Source: Zopfochytrium polystomum (Eukaryota; Chytridiomycota; Chytridiomycetes; Chytridiales; Chytridiaceae). Taken from it: a DNA stretch of 64,000 bases. The stretch is taken from the NCBI GenBank assembly GCA_025765615.1, contig JAIVFJ010000092.1:1-64000 (forward strand). The letters run 5' to 3'. Shown piece after piece: positions 1 through 15,925 of this stretch. The notes beneath the pieces are model-generated. The model saw only the letters and a list, made by a program, of their open reading frames with translations, was not told the origin of the DNA and did no database searches. Positions within the stretch are counted from its first letter, which is position 1, and every line of letters starts with the position of its first letter. The position numbers and the translations under genes were made by a program.

Positions 1-2387
1 ACCACCACCACCCACCGCTGCTTCTTCCCTCCACCGCCGCCTCTCTGGCGACGGCGGCGTCGTCCTCAGCTTGGACGCCGCCGCGGGACGCGGCCCCGTC
101 GTCATGCCCCATCTCGTCCTCCTTGGTCTCCTGGATGCGGTTGGGTGGTGTCGTTGGTGGTGGTACGAGGAGGCTGCGGGCGACGACGGCCGCCTCCTCG
201 GCGGCGGGCAGCGCGTCGTGGTAGGCTGAAAGCGGCGGGATGCGGACGATCATGTCTGGGTGCAGCGTGTGTGTTGCGTGTGCTTAAGAAACTCGCCATT
301 ACGCGAAACAACAACAACAACAACAAAAAACAAAAAAAAAAAAAAAAAAACCGGACACTCAACTCAGCTTCTTGATCCGCGCCGCCTCGGCCGCGGCAGC
401 CGCCTCGTTCGCGAGCCGCTCCTTTTCCAGCGCCATACGCTCCTTGGCCAGGATGGCCTCCTGCGGGGGGTCGGTGGGGTGGCGTGGTGAGGCCAAGCTG
501 ATGTTTTTGAAGAAAACACGAATGAAACACCACACGCACCAACTCGGCCTCCTCCAGCCGGCGGCGCTTGTCGGCCTCTGCTGCGAGGTGCTCCTCCCAC
601 CTCTCGGCGGGCACCGCCACGGCCAGCGGCACCGGCGGGACGGGCCTGCCGACGGCCCGGGCGCACGGGGTGATTCGGAGCTGTCGCGGCGTCGCGAGGG
701 TGGTGGCGATCAGTCGGGCGTGCTGGGCGTAGCTAGAGATTTTAATCAAATCCAATAAGCACCAAGTAACCACAGCAGGCGCCTCCGTTTCGCTCGTCAC
801 ACACATGAGGACAACACCAAAAAATAAATAAATAAATAAATTAAAATAAAATTACACACACCCTTGCAGAAAAAAGTCGATCAGCGCCTGCGCTTCCAGC
901 CGCGAAAAGGTTCCGGATCCACCGGTACCGGCCACCAGCAGTGCGGAAAAGTGTGCACGGAATATGTCAACGGCGACTGCGGTGGGGCTGGTCGTGGTGG
1001 TGGTGGCGGTGGCCGGGAACGGAGCAGAGTGTGGGGAAGCAGACTTGAGCTTTGCACACTTTGCTGGGGAGGTGGTTCCCCATAAGAGTGAGAGAGCGAG
1101 ATAGGAGGTCATATTGTGGGGTTGGTAGAGGTTAGAGAATGAGGAGGGGCTCGAGTAGAAGGGAATGAGGATGACGTGGCCGGGGATGGAGACTTGCCCA
1201 CTGCACCAAATAAAAAATAAAAAATAAAGTGCCTTCCCCGCACCGGCAAAGTCGACGTGCGTCCTCCAAAAGGCCGTCATCCAGTGCGCGCACTGCAGCC
1301 TCGTCAGCTCGAGGCGGAGGGCTTCCCGCGCGGCGGCGAGCAGGAAGCCGCAGAGCGCGAGGTTGCGGGCGGCGGCGTCCTCCGCCGCCGGGTCGTACCT
1401 GACGGGGCCATGGGGAGGGAGCGGCGCGGCGGCGGCGGCGGCAGCAGCGGCTGTCGAGTCGCTTTGCGTGTGTGGCTGCGGCGGGGACGGGGGGCCTGCC
1501 GCCACCGCGGGGGACGGCGACCGCGCCATGGTCGTGGCGGCCGGCGCCGTCGCCGTCGTCGTTGTCGTCGCGGTCGAAGCGGCCACCTCATCCTCCCTGC
1601 ACCCGAGACCAAAGACGAGAGACAGGCAATTCCTGTTGGGGGGCAAAACCACCAGCGTGAACATCGAAAAAGGAAAAAGAAAGACGACGGCAACAGTGAC
1701 GACCAAACCAAACCAACTAAACCAGCCCACAACCAATAAAACTTACATGGCCCTTCCGTCCAGCCCGCTCTGCAACGCACACCACACCGCGTCCACGTCC
1801 TCGCCACCCATCGCGAGCCCGAGAAACCGCACGGCCTCGGCGGCCGCGGCGTCGCGGCACGCGTCGGCGTCGGCGCGGGCGACTCGCTTGGAAAGCTGGC
1901 TGTCGCCGGCGGCGGCGGGGCGGCGGCGACGCGGCGGCGGCGGCGGCGGCGGATTGTGGCCTCCACGCGATGACGCAGGCGGCGGCGTCGGCGAATGCAG
2001 CGGGTGGTGCGGCGGGAGTTTGGCCGACGACGGTGCCGACGGTGGTGGCGCGGCAGCCGCCGCCGACGCCGACGACGAAGACGACGAGCTGGATGTGTTG
2101 GGTCTAGCCGCCGCCGGGTTGCCGGCGGGTAATGGAGGCTGCTGCTGCTGCTGCAGGCTCGCTGCCGCGGCGGACGGTGTTGCGGACGATGACAAGCTCC
2201 TGCGCTCATCAAGGTCGACGGCGCCGCCAGGCGAGGAGCCGAAAACAGCGGTAGCAGCAGCCGGAGAAGTGCCAGCGGGCCGCTTGCTACCGCTGGTGGT
2301 CGTGCTGTGGGTGGCGCTGCTGCTCGCTGCGGATGCCGACCCGCCGCGAGTGGGCGAGGACCTCTGGGCGGGTTGCGGAGCAACCAT
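1..2387 (-). CDS. Low-complexity/coiled-coil protein, 3' end cut by window edge
   Basis: Six exons fit with continuous phase: 2387-1747, 1596-1244, 1063-862, 732-540, 460-364 and 255-1 (runs off the edge). The start is the ATG at 2387; in-frame sequence upstream of it looks like 5'UTR. The first ~190 residues are Ser/Ala/Pro/Gln-rich. They are followed by helical blocks (RFLGLAMGGEDVDAVW; AARNLALCGFLLAAAREAL), then SRLEAQALIDFFLQGYAQH, and then a charged coiled coil (RWEEHLAAEADKRRRLEEAE, AKERMALEKERL). The last visible exon begins MIVRIPPLSAYHD and becomes acidic. I do not firmly recognise the family. The order of a helical body, an 'ALIDFFLQGYAQH' segment and a coiled coil loosely recalls the flagellar CFAP119/CCDC189 group, which is only a guess. 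The exon phases support a real gene. Confidence 0.6.
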
Positions 2388-2625
2388 GGAAGTATTGAGG
2401 TGCGTGGAACGGTTGAAAAAAAGAAGAAAGGCAATGGGAAGGAAAAGGTGAGGTCGGAGGTAGCTTGTATTGTTGCAGAGGAGGATTTCCACTTCTTGTG
2501 GTTGAGCGCTGGCTGAGAGATTCGGTGGTGGAATTGTCGGAATTTGGTGAGAAGTCTGGAAGGGTGCTCGCTGTCAAAGAGTGCGACAGTTGTATCAAGG
2601 ATCAGAGAGAGATGGAGAGCGAGCG

Positions 2626-2680
<55 letters not shown>

Positions 2681-2767
2681 CTGTGTGAGAGTGTATGTTG
2701 CAGAAAGACATTATCGCTGCTTCGGCTAGGTTGAAGCACGAAAGGAGCAGAACAACATCGACACACA

Positions 2768-2804
<37 letters not shown>

Positions 2805-3051
2805 ACCAGCGGCAGCACCGGCATTAGCCCCGCGCCCTTCCTTCCCTCCCTCCCCTTTCCGACTGCGTGCGAAAGTCCAGCGCCCACCGGCGGTTACGTT
2901 GCTCCTCCATGAGGGTGGCTGCCCTTTAGAAGAGCCCCCGTAGACAAAGACAGAGAAAGGTAGAGAGAGCTGCGGTTAAAGTCTTAGGGTTGAGAAAGTG
3001 TGTGCGCGTTGGAAGAGATAGAGAAAAAAGAGAGCGAGTAAGTTTGGTACC
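2388..3051. promoter_or_regulatory. Divergent intergenic region with (GA)n and (AC)n tracts
   Basis: This 664-bp region separates two head-to-head genes and should hold both promoters. It contains an almost pure (GA)n tract at 2629-2679 and an (AC)n tract at 2761-2802. A pyrimidine-rich stretch follows at 2835-2865. No clear TATA box was seen. A regulatory role for the GA tract is inference. Confidence 0.5.
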
Positions 3052-5722
3052 ATGCAGCAGGCTCTCGAAAACCGCATCGGCGGCGGCGGCAGAGCCGCTC
3101 GCACTCCCTACAACCACCAGCAAAAAGGAAGCGCCCCCACACAAAAGACAACGACAGCGGGAACCGCCTCTTCCTCTTCCTCGGCGGCCGCTCGCCCGTT
3201 CGTCGCTGCGCCAAACTCCATCTTCTCCGACTCGCTCCGCCGCGCGCTCTCCCCCGCGCAGCCGCAGCCGCAGACCCAGACCCATACCCATACCCATACC
3301 CACCTGCAGCAGCAGCAGCAGCAGCAGCGCAACCACAAGCACCACCACCACAGCATGCCAGCCGCCTCGACGACTGGTTTCGCCTACACGGCCGCCCTCT
3401 CGGGCCTGGCGGATGACGATTACGACGACGGCGGCCACGAGGAGCTGTCGCTGTCGGCCAGTGCATCGGGGGAAGAAATATGGAGGCCGTCGCCGACCGA
3501 CTCGCCGCCGACGGCTGGGTCTCGCCAGTTTGCGCCTGGCGACGGGACCGTCGAAGAGATCGGCGGTCTTTTGGGCGGTATCGGGGGAAAGCTGGCGGCG
3601 ATGGGCAAATCGACGCCATCCAAGACAAAGATGGGCTTCGTCGGTGACGACGACGACGACGAATACTACGGATCGGGCGACGACGGCTTGCTCGGCTCCC
3701 GCAAAGCCAACAAGGTGATTTTGAACGACAGCGTACCCATAATCCCTTTTTTTTCTCACAACCCTTACCTCAATTCGGCTCTTCCTACTACCACTGCCAT
3801 CAGAGATCATGCCTCAGCAAGGTCGGCCGAAAGGTGTTGGTGATTGCCCTGGGTCTCGTCATGCTCGTTGTGGTCGTCTCGATCAGCGTTGGAGTCAGCT
3901 TGGCGCCACCCGACTCCGACGCCTCATCGGACAACTCCTCGTACGACCCAACCGTCATTCTTGTCTCGATTGACGGATTCCGGAACGATTACCTCTCAAG
4001 GGGACTGACACCTAACATTGCCGATCTAGGTGAGTTCTTCACTTTCAACCCAAGCGCAATGTAATCTGAAACCGAAGCGGTGGGAAGCGGACGCCGGTGT
4101 GCAAGCCGATTATTTGCGACCCGCCTTTCCAAGCGTAACATTCCCAAATCATTACACGTTGGTTACCGGTCTTTGGCCTGCCGATCATGGGTGAGTTGCC
4201 GTCTCAATTCCATGATAAGGAGGCTGATGATCTTGCACCAAGGATTGTTGCGAACACTTTCTTTGACTCGGAGTTGAATGATACCTTTGTTTACGTTGAT
4301 CCGAAAAGCAACGTACAGTCGAAATGGTGGGGAGGTGAGCCAGTAAGTACAAAGCAAATTATTCGCTATTCTCAAACGAGGGACTGGATCCGACTAATGC
4401 TAATCCGCTTCCTCAGATATGGGTCACAGCCGTCAAGCAGGGCCAACGGTCCGCCACGTGCATGTGGCCCGGATCTGAAGCTCCAATTACAAAGGACCAT
4501 GTTCGACCAACATACTGGCTTGCCTACGACCACAATCTGCCCCTCACAGATCGTGTTGGCCATATTTTCAAATGGCTGGATCTGCCACGGAAGGATCGAC
4601 CCACTCTGTTAACACTGTACGCCGCCGATGTGGACTCTGCCGGGCACACGTTTGGACCCGATTCCCTAGAGGTTAATGCCTCCTTAGCTCGAGTTGATGC
4701 AATGGTTGGAATGCTGATCGATGGTATACGGAAGCGAAATTTGGCAAGCTCGGTCAATCTTGTTGTTGTCAGTGATCACGGCATGGCAACCGTGAAGGAC
4801 TTCATATTTTTGGACGACTATGTTGACATTAGCAAAGTTCGATTATGGAATAGTCTTCTTGTGGGCATCGAGCCCGTTGATTCGAAAGGTTGGGAGAAGT
4901 AGTTGATACGAGCTTGGGGACCACTCTCACAATATTCCTAGACAAGGACGAGATCCTGCGAAACTTGACAATCGCCAGCAATGCAACGGGCCTCTTTAAA
5001 GTCTGGGAGAAGGCGAATGTGCCAGCCAGGTTCCATTACTCGCATGGTCCACGAATCGCCTCGATTCAACTCCTACCCGAGCTTGTAAGTGTTTGCTGTA
5101 CCTACGTTTTCATAAGTTCCTGACGAAGCAGCAGGGAATCACGGCAACGACGAGGCAATTGCACGACGCGGCTGCGCCGCCAAAGGGAATGCACGGCTAC
5201 GATAACACACTTCCTGAAATGCAAGCGATCTTTATCGCTGCCGGCCCGAAATTTGCTCCGTCTCGTTGGAGCGTTTTTGGATCGGGCTTAATGCATACCT
5301 TGGGCGGACAAAACCAAAGCAGCAGTACCTTTGGAGATACAGCGTTAGGCGCGCCGCCGCTCTCGCCGTCGTCGAGCGGAAGCGATCCCTCGAGCACGAG
5401 CCCCGTGGGGACCGCGTCAACAGCGGAGAGCATGTCCTATCCTCCTCGATTGAGTCAAGAACACGCACCCGCGTCGTCGTCGACGTCCGAGTCCGGAGGC
5501 GGTGGCGTTGGCAGATTGCAGCAAAGAGACAGCGCCGCCGCGCGCGAGTCGATCCGACGCATCCCTGGATTTGACAACGTGCAGGTGTACAACCTGCTCG
5601 CCAAAATTTTGGGCTTGTCCCCCGCGCCGAACAATGGCACGCACGCGTCGGGCCGGTTGGGGCTGCCGGCTGGCGGCGGTGACCCGTTCTTGGACTGGTT
5701 GGCGGGAGTCGCGGCGGCCTGA
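3052..5722 (+). CDS. Ectonucleotide pyrophosphatase/phosphodiesterase (NPP family), type II membrane protein
   Basis: Seven exons fit in phase: 3052-3714, 3804-4029, 4088-4190, 4243-4342, 4417-4852, 4903-5084 and 5135-5722, giving about 765 aa. The long N-terminal tail (~225 aa, rich in Ser/Gln/His/Asp) precedes one membrane segment (about 231-254, VLVIALGLVMLVVVV), so the catalytic part should face the lumen or outside. Family motifs are intact: VSIDGFRNDYL (metal Asp), PSVTFPNHYTLVTG (nucleophile Thr), DVDSAGHTFGP, SDHGM and GMHGYDN, followed by AIFIAAGPKF. The C-terminal NVQVYNLLAKILGL-PAPNNGT block is typical of fungal NPPs. Such enzymes hydrolyse nucleotide phosphodiesters and pyrophosphates extracellularly or in the vacuole. 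A Ser-rich insert of about 90 residues lies before the last block. The intron at 4853-4902 and the exact start of exon 7 (5132 or 5135) are the least certain points. Confidence 0.92.
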
Positions 5723-5788
5723 CAGTGAGGATGTGAGGCTCGCCACCAACACGCACGCACACACACACACACACTCACTCTCCCTCTT

Positions 5789-5827
<39 letters not shown>

Positions 5828-6213
5828 TTCTCTCTCGTTCTCTCTGTCTTTCTGTCAGTCTCTCTGTCTCTCTTTCCTTTTGTTTGCAGTATTCTTCTCG
5901 CTCTTATTTTCCGGGTTGTTGGGGAGGGGGCAGTGCGTGCGTGTATGTGAGTGTTTGTGAGTGTCCGTGCCAACAACAACCAACGCGGTTCGCGTCCAAC
6001 CGCAAAACGAAACCAACAAAAATCCACGAGGCACACGAGACAGAGAGACAAACTTGCTGATTGGATGACAAAGCGGGCGGGCGGCTTGAACAAGAAAACA
6101 AAACAAGTAAACAAAAAATAAGAAAAAAATTGGAGATTACATTTTCTTTTTTTCCTCCCTCCATATTCTTTGCACGCACGAATGGCTGGGTCGTCGAAGG
6201 TAGGCGGCGAGTG

Positions 6214-6252
<39 letters not shown>

Positions 6253-6801
6253 TGTGTGTGTGTGTGTGTGTGTGCGTGTGTGTGAGCTTGTTAAGGTCAG
6301 AGGCGGCGGCGTGACAGCGATGCGAGTGCGGGCACCACCCGACAGACAGACAGAGGACGCGGACAGACCGAAGGAGACAGACAGACAGACAGGCGGGCGA
6401 CGAGGTGAGCAGAGCGCGCCCCTCCCGCCCCCTTCACGCCGTTCGGTTGGTTGTACGCAACGGAACGTTCGCGCACACACACACACACGCACACACACAC
6501 AGGGCGCACACACATGCACACGCATCACGCACACGCTCACGCACAGAGTCGGACGTTCGAAGCACGGATAGGGGTGTGAGTCGCTTTGCGCCCGAATATG
6601 ACGAGGATGAAGGAGAAACCGGGCAAGAGATAAGAAGGCCGAGGATGGTTGGGAACTAATCTTGACGGCATCATGTGTGAAGGATATAGTCGATCCGGCA
6701 CGGTGGGGAGTGCGCTTCTTGGGAACGTTGGCTTGCAAGGGGACCGATTGAACGCACGCGCCGAAGGCGGCAAGTCCACAATCGGTGGCAAGGGCGCGGG
6801 G
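5723..6801. other. Intergenic, microsatellite-rich
   Basis: No gene is supported here. The stretch holds a (CT)n-rich tract at about 5775-5880, a (GA)n then (GT)n tract at 6218-6285, ACAG-type repeats at about 6340-6395 and (AC)n at 6471-6530. A 427-codon reverse ORF across it is made of these repeats. The PKC1 promoter should lie within 6550-6800. Confidence 0.6.
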
Positions 6802-10800
<3,999 letters not shown>

Positions 10801-11326
10801 CCTTGCTGACCCCCTTGTTGCGGCGCCTTCCTCCGACTTTTTGCTTTTCATTCCGATGCGGACGCGCCATTGGCGGGGTAAATGCACTGAGTGGGCCCAG
10901 CAGACACGGTCCAAGCTCCCTCCATCGGCGGCGGGAGGAACGATTGGCAGGCCGTCGGCTTCAGAGAGGCGGACGTGAGCGGCTCGTTAGGGATTGGGTT
11001 GGGAATGAGAGCGGAGGGAGCGGGGGAGGGAGGTGGGGGAAGGAGTCAAATCATCTAGACAGACACACGCTCGAACGCTCTTTGTGATTCTCGTTCTCTT
11101 TGGGTGTTGTTCGATGGCATTGCAAAACAAGGACATTTGCTAGTTCGATTATTTTTTTTTTTCGCCTCGATTTGAGCGCGATCTCTCTCTGATTTCTCCC
11201 TCTTTTCACTTTCTACACACACACACACACACACACAAACCACTTTCTCCCCCGTCCACGCTGCTTTACGTGAAAGTGTGTGCTTTGCCCGCCTTGGTTT
11301 TGTGCCCCTTCAGCAAGCTTGTTTTC

Positions 11327-11362
<36 letters not shown>

Positions 11363-12066
11363 TTTTTTTTCGTTCCCGAGAGTCATTATTTCTGGTTTCT
11401 GTTTTGCTGCCACAGCGAAGATGCCCGGATTCGTTGAAGACGCCGTTGGCGGCTGTATGGATGGCTGTATTTAACAACAAGCAGCCTAGCCAGCCCCTTG
11501 TGGGTGTGAGCGTCCAGAATTCTTTATGTTGCAATTTTTCACTTTCCATTTAACTTGCACATGCAGACTGCGGTGCTGCGTGATATTGGATTGATCAGAT
11601 TGGTAGTGCTGGTCGAGCGAATTTCTTGTTTTCTTTCTCTCCTTTTTGTTTTGTTTTTTTGTTGTTTTTTTCCCGGTTTTTAACTCCATCCAGACACCTC
11701 TGTTCACCACAGTTGCACACAATCAAAGTCATTGAGACTATGGACTTGTCACCACTAATCAATCCTCAAAAAATTGGCGCATTTAATTAGTAAAAGAAAA
11801 AAAAAAGGTCAGATGAAAGCCATGATTCAGTACGAACAAGATGGTACCTCCAGAGTGAGAGGGCATGAATTTCCTGTGTGGGATTGTCAGAAAAATAATC
11901 ATGTCAGAGGTTTCAGTATGTTTTTTTTTTGTTTTTTTTTTTTTTTTTTTTTTTTTTTCAGGAGCAGCAGAGGTGGAAAAGTCAGGAGAGTCGACTGTTA
12001 GAAAAATCAATGGGACTGACTGGAACTTATTTTGATTTGAATATTATCCGACATTCGCACTGAACA
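10801..12066. other. Intergenic with poly-T tracts
   Basis: No gene is supported. Long T-runs occur at 11330-11361 and at about 11922-11958, with an (AC)n run at 11215-11237. Small ORFs across them encode homopolymers. The right part (from ~11760) may be the flank or 5' end of the Tc1-like element that follows. Confidence 0.5.
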
Positions 12067-13150
12067 GTGGAGGGAAAAAGTCTTCATGCACCTTGTCAAA
12101 TTTGCCTTCCCTGGCCACCACCACTGCCCGATCTGTCGATGGACTCCAAATTCGGCATGGAGAAGCAGCATCACACAAAGCATGATGCTGCCACATGCAA
12201 GATTGTTGTCAACTTGCATGCAAAGGGATGGAGCCTTGGCAAGATCATTGACTTTGTTCCAATCAAGCAATCTAGTGCCCAACCAAGTATAATATGCCAC
12301 TTTGACAAGACTGGAAGCCTGGTGGGTCTCACACACGGTGGACAACCAAAAAAGCTCTCATTCTATGATCTATGATATCTGGCTTGGCAGAGAATTGTAA
12401 CCGGCTGTTGCAAGATATCTCAATTGTCTTGAATTCAGCTCAATTGTCCCCGTTACAACCAGAACCATTCAGAAACACTTGCACCTGCTTAGAATGCACA
12501 GCTCAAAGAAGAGACCTTTTTTGTCTCCTAAGCGCTGAGCTAGGCACCTGGCATTTGCTCGCAAACATAAAGACTGGACTGTCAAAGATTGTGCCAAAGT
12601 TATTTGGACTGACAAGGCAACTTCCAAGACTGGGAAGCAGGGCATCAAAGTCCGTGTGTGGAGGAGAGCTGGGGAATGCATGATGAATGAGTGCTTGCAA
12701 GGCTCATGCAAGAGTGCTTGTGAATCCTTCTCTATTTGGGGTTGTTTCATGGGTTCAAACCTGGTATGCTTTTTGTTCAATGGTGGCCAGCTCAACTCAA
12801 CTAAGTATCTTCACAATCTGGATGTGGAGTTTGAGGTTTTCTGGACTATATGGATAGATAAATGGACTCTCAAAACGATCTGACTGCAAACTTCATCTAT
12901 CAGCAAGACAATGTGCCAGCTCACAAAGCAGTGAAAGTGGGACAGTGGTTTCAGAAACCTGGATTGAAAGTTCTGGATTGGCCTGCACAAAGCCCAGACC
13001 TTAACCCAATCAAGAATCTCTGGGAACACCTGAAGCTAAAAGAGCAGAAAGAATTGCCCATCTAGTATCCCAGCTCTGAAAAAATTGGTTTCAAGGGCAT
13101 GGACTAAACTTCCCCATTTCTTTGCTTCAACGATTGGTTGAAAGTATGCG
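12067..13150 (+). pseudogene. Tc1/mariner transposase, decayed
   Basis: Transposase pieces appear in order but in shifting frames with many stops. An N-terminal helix-turn-helix (about 12148-12375) contains NLHAKGWSLGKIIDF and KTGSLVGLTHGGQPKKLS. First catalytic-Asp block: VIWTDKATSK and KVRVWRRAGE (~12590-12675). The C-terminal block (12862-13065) contains YQQDNVPAHKAV and LDWPAQSPDLNPIKNLW. In Tc1 (DD34E) proteins the last catalytic acid sits in 'NPIENLW'; here the codon at 13012-13014 encodes Lys. The copy is therefore inactive by both frame breaks and loss of the acid. Terminal inverted repeats could not be placed by eye. Confidence 0.85.
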
Positions 13151-13571
13151 AAGGAGAATCAAGGCTGTGATCAAAAACAAAGGGGTTCCACCAAGTACTG
13201 AGGTTAGAGATGACATACTCACCTGGGTGTGTACCACGTTCCTCCACCTTCCTCCACCCACGCACAGAGGACAAGATGGATTTGACAGGTTTCTGTATTG
13301 GTTTCAAAGGACAGAAATCAGATTGAAGAAAAGAGGAAAAAGAGAAATAGCCCAAAAAAATAGAGAGAGAAACTTGACAAGTCAACCCCCCTACTTGGAG
13401 CATCCACCACAAATGCTCTAAGTCCCCAGCCCCTTTTTGTGTATGTGTAAGTGCAGAAAGTAATAATACTAAATTAGGTGGGCATGGGGTAGAGCCTGTC
13501 AGGCACCATTTCTATGCAGTCAGGCAGTCGTCTCCTTTAGTCACTGAAAAGAAAATATGTTGGGAAAAAAT
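13151..13571. other. Tc1 3' flank, no gene seen
   Basis: The 5' half still carries transposase-like coding remnants (VESMRRRIKAVIKNKG at ~13140-13185, a usual C-terminal Tc1 motif). The rest to 13571 shows no coding signal and probably contains the 3' end of the element. Confidence 0.4.
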
Positions 13572-13783
13572 CCTGGTGCAACAGAAACAGCAAAGACAAA
13601 AGTAGTACAAGCAGTCCCAATAATAAAGACAGGTTGGCTGCAATACACTTTGATAACACTTTGGAAACTAAAGAACTGGGAATAATAATAGGGGTGTCGA
13701 TCCTTGTGTTTTTATGAGAGCTACGCTTGTTTTTGTAAATAAAATCGCTCGACTTTATCACTGTGACCTCAGTGCAGTCTCAC
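13572..13783 (+). repeat. Dispersed repeat B, copy 1
   Basis: About 212 bp here match 56890-57103 in the same orientation with scattered substitutions. Both begin CCTGGTGCAACAGAAAC and end AGTCTCAC; both carry an AATAAA motif about 45 bp before the end. No coding sequence is present. In the second copy it forms the right end of a larger TIR-bounded repeat. Confidence 0.8.
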
Positions 13784-13979
13784 TAGCGCGCCTTTGACGG
13801 CCTGTAGCTCGACTGGACGAAAGGATTTTCGGATCTCTAAGAAAGCCTCACGATATGCCCTGGATTCAGGTCGAGGTCTTGGCAAGTTTGTTGGCTGTTT
13901 CCACCAAATACTGACTGTTTGGGACCAGGCCAATGGACGGGCGAAGCCTCCCTCCGTTTTGTGGTTGATTGATTGATTG

Positions 13980-14081
<102 letters not shown>

Positions 14082-14323
14082 TCTAGGAGTGAGTGGCGAG
14101 TGAGTGAGTGGTGTGTGTGTGTGTGTGTGTGTTTCTATGAGTGCGAGCGCAAGAAGAAAGGCATGTGGAGAGGGAGAAAAAAAAAACAAAAAAAAACTCA
14201 AAAGCCGTGGCCTGAACCAAGAAGAACCAAGACCTGAACCAAGGACTTTCCCGACAACGAACATGTCGGCACCACCGTTTGCGCCGTTCGCGGTCGAAGA
14301 CCACGTCGACGACGACAAGAAGA

Positions 14324-15925
14324 ATGGCGACCGCGGCGGCGACCGCGGCAATCAGCGGCATCGGCCAGCAGCACCAGCAGCAGCAGCAGCCGCAAGGGCA
14401 TGGACAACAACAGCAGAAGCAAGGGCCGGCAGCGGCGCCGGCCTTTGTCGCCCCTGGCACAACATCCACCCACACCATTACCACCAACTCAAACCCTTTT
14501 TATTATTCCGAGCCCTCTTCTTCGTCTTCTTCCTTCTCCCCACTTCATTCTCACTACGGTGATGGAGGCGGGTTTGGTGCGGCTCGGTCGTCCTCTCCCT
14601 TCACTGGCGCAGTCAACGGCCGAGCCGCAGATAGCCCTCTCGACTCCGCTGCAAAATCGGCACACAAAGCAGACCCAGCCGCGACGGTGCGCCTTCCCAA
14701 CGGATCCACGCTTGTGCTGCTGCGTCCCGGACTGTCCGCCTCGTTCCCACCCCCGCCGACGGACAACAAAAGCAGTCTTGGCGTCTTCTTGCACGCCTCG
14801 CAGTCATCTGCAATGCACCAGGCGCAGCTGCAGCCGCAGTCGCGCCAGCCGTGCGGATTCGATGCGGATCCGAGCGAGTTTCTCCGCGAAGAGGAAGACG
14901 CAGAAGCAGAAGGGGAAGCAGCGCGACGCGCTGGGTCAGGCGGCCGTCGCCACCGCCGCCACGAAAAGGCGTCCTCCCTCGCCACGCCATTTGACGAAAA
15001 GTACGCAATCGGTTCGCGCGGCGCCCTGCGCGCCGTCGCGCTCCGCGCCCACCGCGCGTGGAAACACCCCGCCGCTCTCCCTTCCAAGGGCGGCGGCGGC
15101 AGCGGCAGCGGCGCACGGCTTCGCCACCAGCACCACCACCACCAGCCCACCCGCCCCTTCTCGACAGCCGCCCCCGCTGCCGACTCGCGGCGACCGCTTC
15201 ACCCATCGTCGCCATCTTCGCCTTCGCCATCCTCGTCGCTGTCATTGTCCTCGTTCTCCTCACCGCCGTCGTTCGCTTCGTCCCTTTACCGCACGAAGTT
15301 GCCGGCGAAAGGAGGACCGTCACCGCCCACCGTGCCACCCACCACCGCCTCCGTCTCCGCCGGTGGCGCAGCTCCTCCTCTTACGAGGAACGGTGACGCC
15401 AACAGCAAGGGCGAGGAGGATGAGAGCGACTACGTCATGTCTGCAGGGGGCGACGGCGACGATACGTTTAGCGACGGTATGGTCGACGCGCAGCCCGAAA
15501 GTACTGCCGCCGCCGACGTCGACAACGACCGCGACGGCGATGACGGCGTCGTGGTAGATGTCGTCGAAATCGACGATGCTTTTGTCATCGACGACGACGA
15601 CGACGACGACGATGATGATGATGACGCTGATGACGACCGCGGCGGTACTGGTGGTGGCGGCGCCGGCGGCGGTCCACGCGCCGACGCCGAGGACGCGGAC
15701 GCCGACGCCAACGCCGACCGCGAGAGCGACGACGCGGCGGCCGAGTTTCTGGACGCCGACGAGCTGCGCGAGGTTGCGGCGACCGGCGCAGGCGGGACTG
15801 CCGAGCACAATACGCGCGCTGGGCCGAGCGCGGCAGACGTCGCGCAGACCCCGCTGCCGCCGGCGCCGCGCGGCATCTCGCGCGGGTTTCTTGAGTCTGT
15901 GGGGCGGTGGCTGTCTGGCCTCTGA
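14324..15925 (+). CDS. Hypothetical acidic low-complexity protein
   Basis: An uninterrupted ORF of 534 codons; the ATG at 14324 is the first ATG in frame. The N-terminus is Gln/Ala-rich (QQHQQQQQPQGHGQQQQ), followed by Ser-rich and basic His/Arg-rich segments. Near residues 420-440 there is a run of about 12 Asp, then a Gly/Asp/Ala-rich tail ending in SRGFLESVGRWLSGL, a short amphipathic-looking end. A more conserved-looking block, ATVRLPNGSTLVLLRPGL, sits near residues 125-145. No known domain or membrane segment was recognised. The long open frame in high-GC sequence is not proof of coding, but the ordinary amino-acid blocks and strong start context favour a real gene. Function is unknown. 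Confidence 0.55.
   Translation: MATAAATAAISGIGQQHQQQQQPQGHGQQQQKQGPAAAPAFVAPGTTSTHTITTNSNPFYYSEPSSSSSSFSPLHSHYGDGGGFGAARSSSPFTGAVNGRAADSPLDSAAKSAHKADPAATVRLPNGSTLVLLRPGLSASFPPPPTDNKSSLGVFLHASQSSAMHQAQLQPQSRQPCGFDADPSEFLREEEDAEAEGEAARRAGSGGRRHRRHEKASSLATPFDEKYAIGSRGALRAVALRAHRAWKHPAALPSKGGGGSGSGARLRHQHHHHQPTRPFSTAAPAADSRRPLHPSSPSSPSPSSSLSLSSFSSPPSFASSLYRTKLPAKGGPSPPTVPPTTASVSAGGAAPPLTRNGDANSKGEEDESDYVMSAGGDGDDTFSDGMVDAQPESTAAADVDNDRDGDDGVVVDVVEIDDAFVIDDDDDDDDDDDDADDDRGGTGGGGAGGGPRADAEDADADANADRESDDAAAEFLDADELREVAATGAGGTAEHNTRAGPSAADVAQTPLPPAPRGISRGFLESVGRWLSGL

Noticed and set aside
1363..2451. 362-codon forward ORF opposite the first gene
   Set aside because: GC-rich shadow of the reverse-strand exons; it has no motifs, while the reverse exons keep phase across introns.
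4837..4902. Intron 4837-4902 in the NPP gene
   Set aside because: It does not keep phase; 4853-4902 does and leaves the IDTSLGTTL continuation open.
5455..6738. 427-codon reverse ORF
   Set aside because: It is built mostly of CT/GA/CA dinucleotide repeats (Ser-Leu, Arg-Glu and Thr-His runs) and overlaps the last NPP exon on the other strand.
13796..13875. tRNA gene (TAGCTCGACTGGACGA and TTTTCGGATCTC resemble a tRNA)
   Set aside because: No pairing acceptor stem or good B box could be built; at most a relic.
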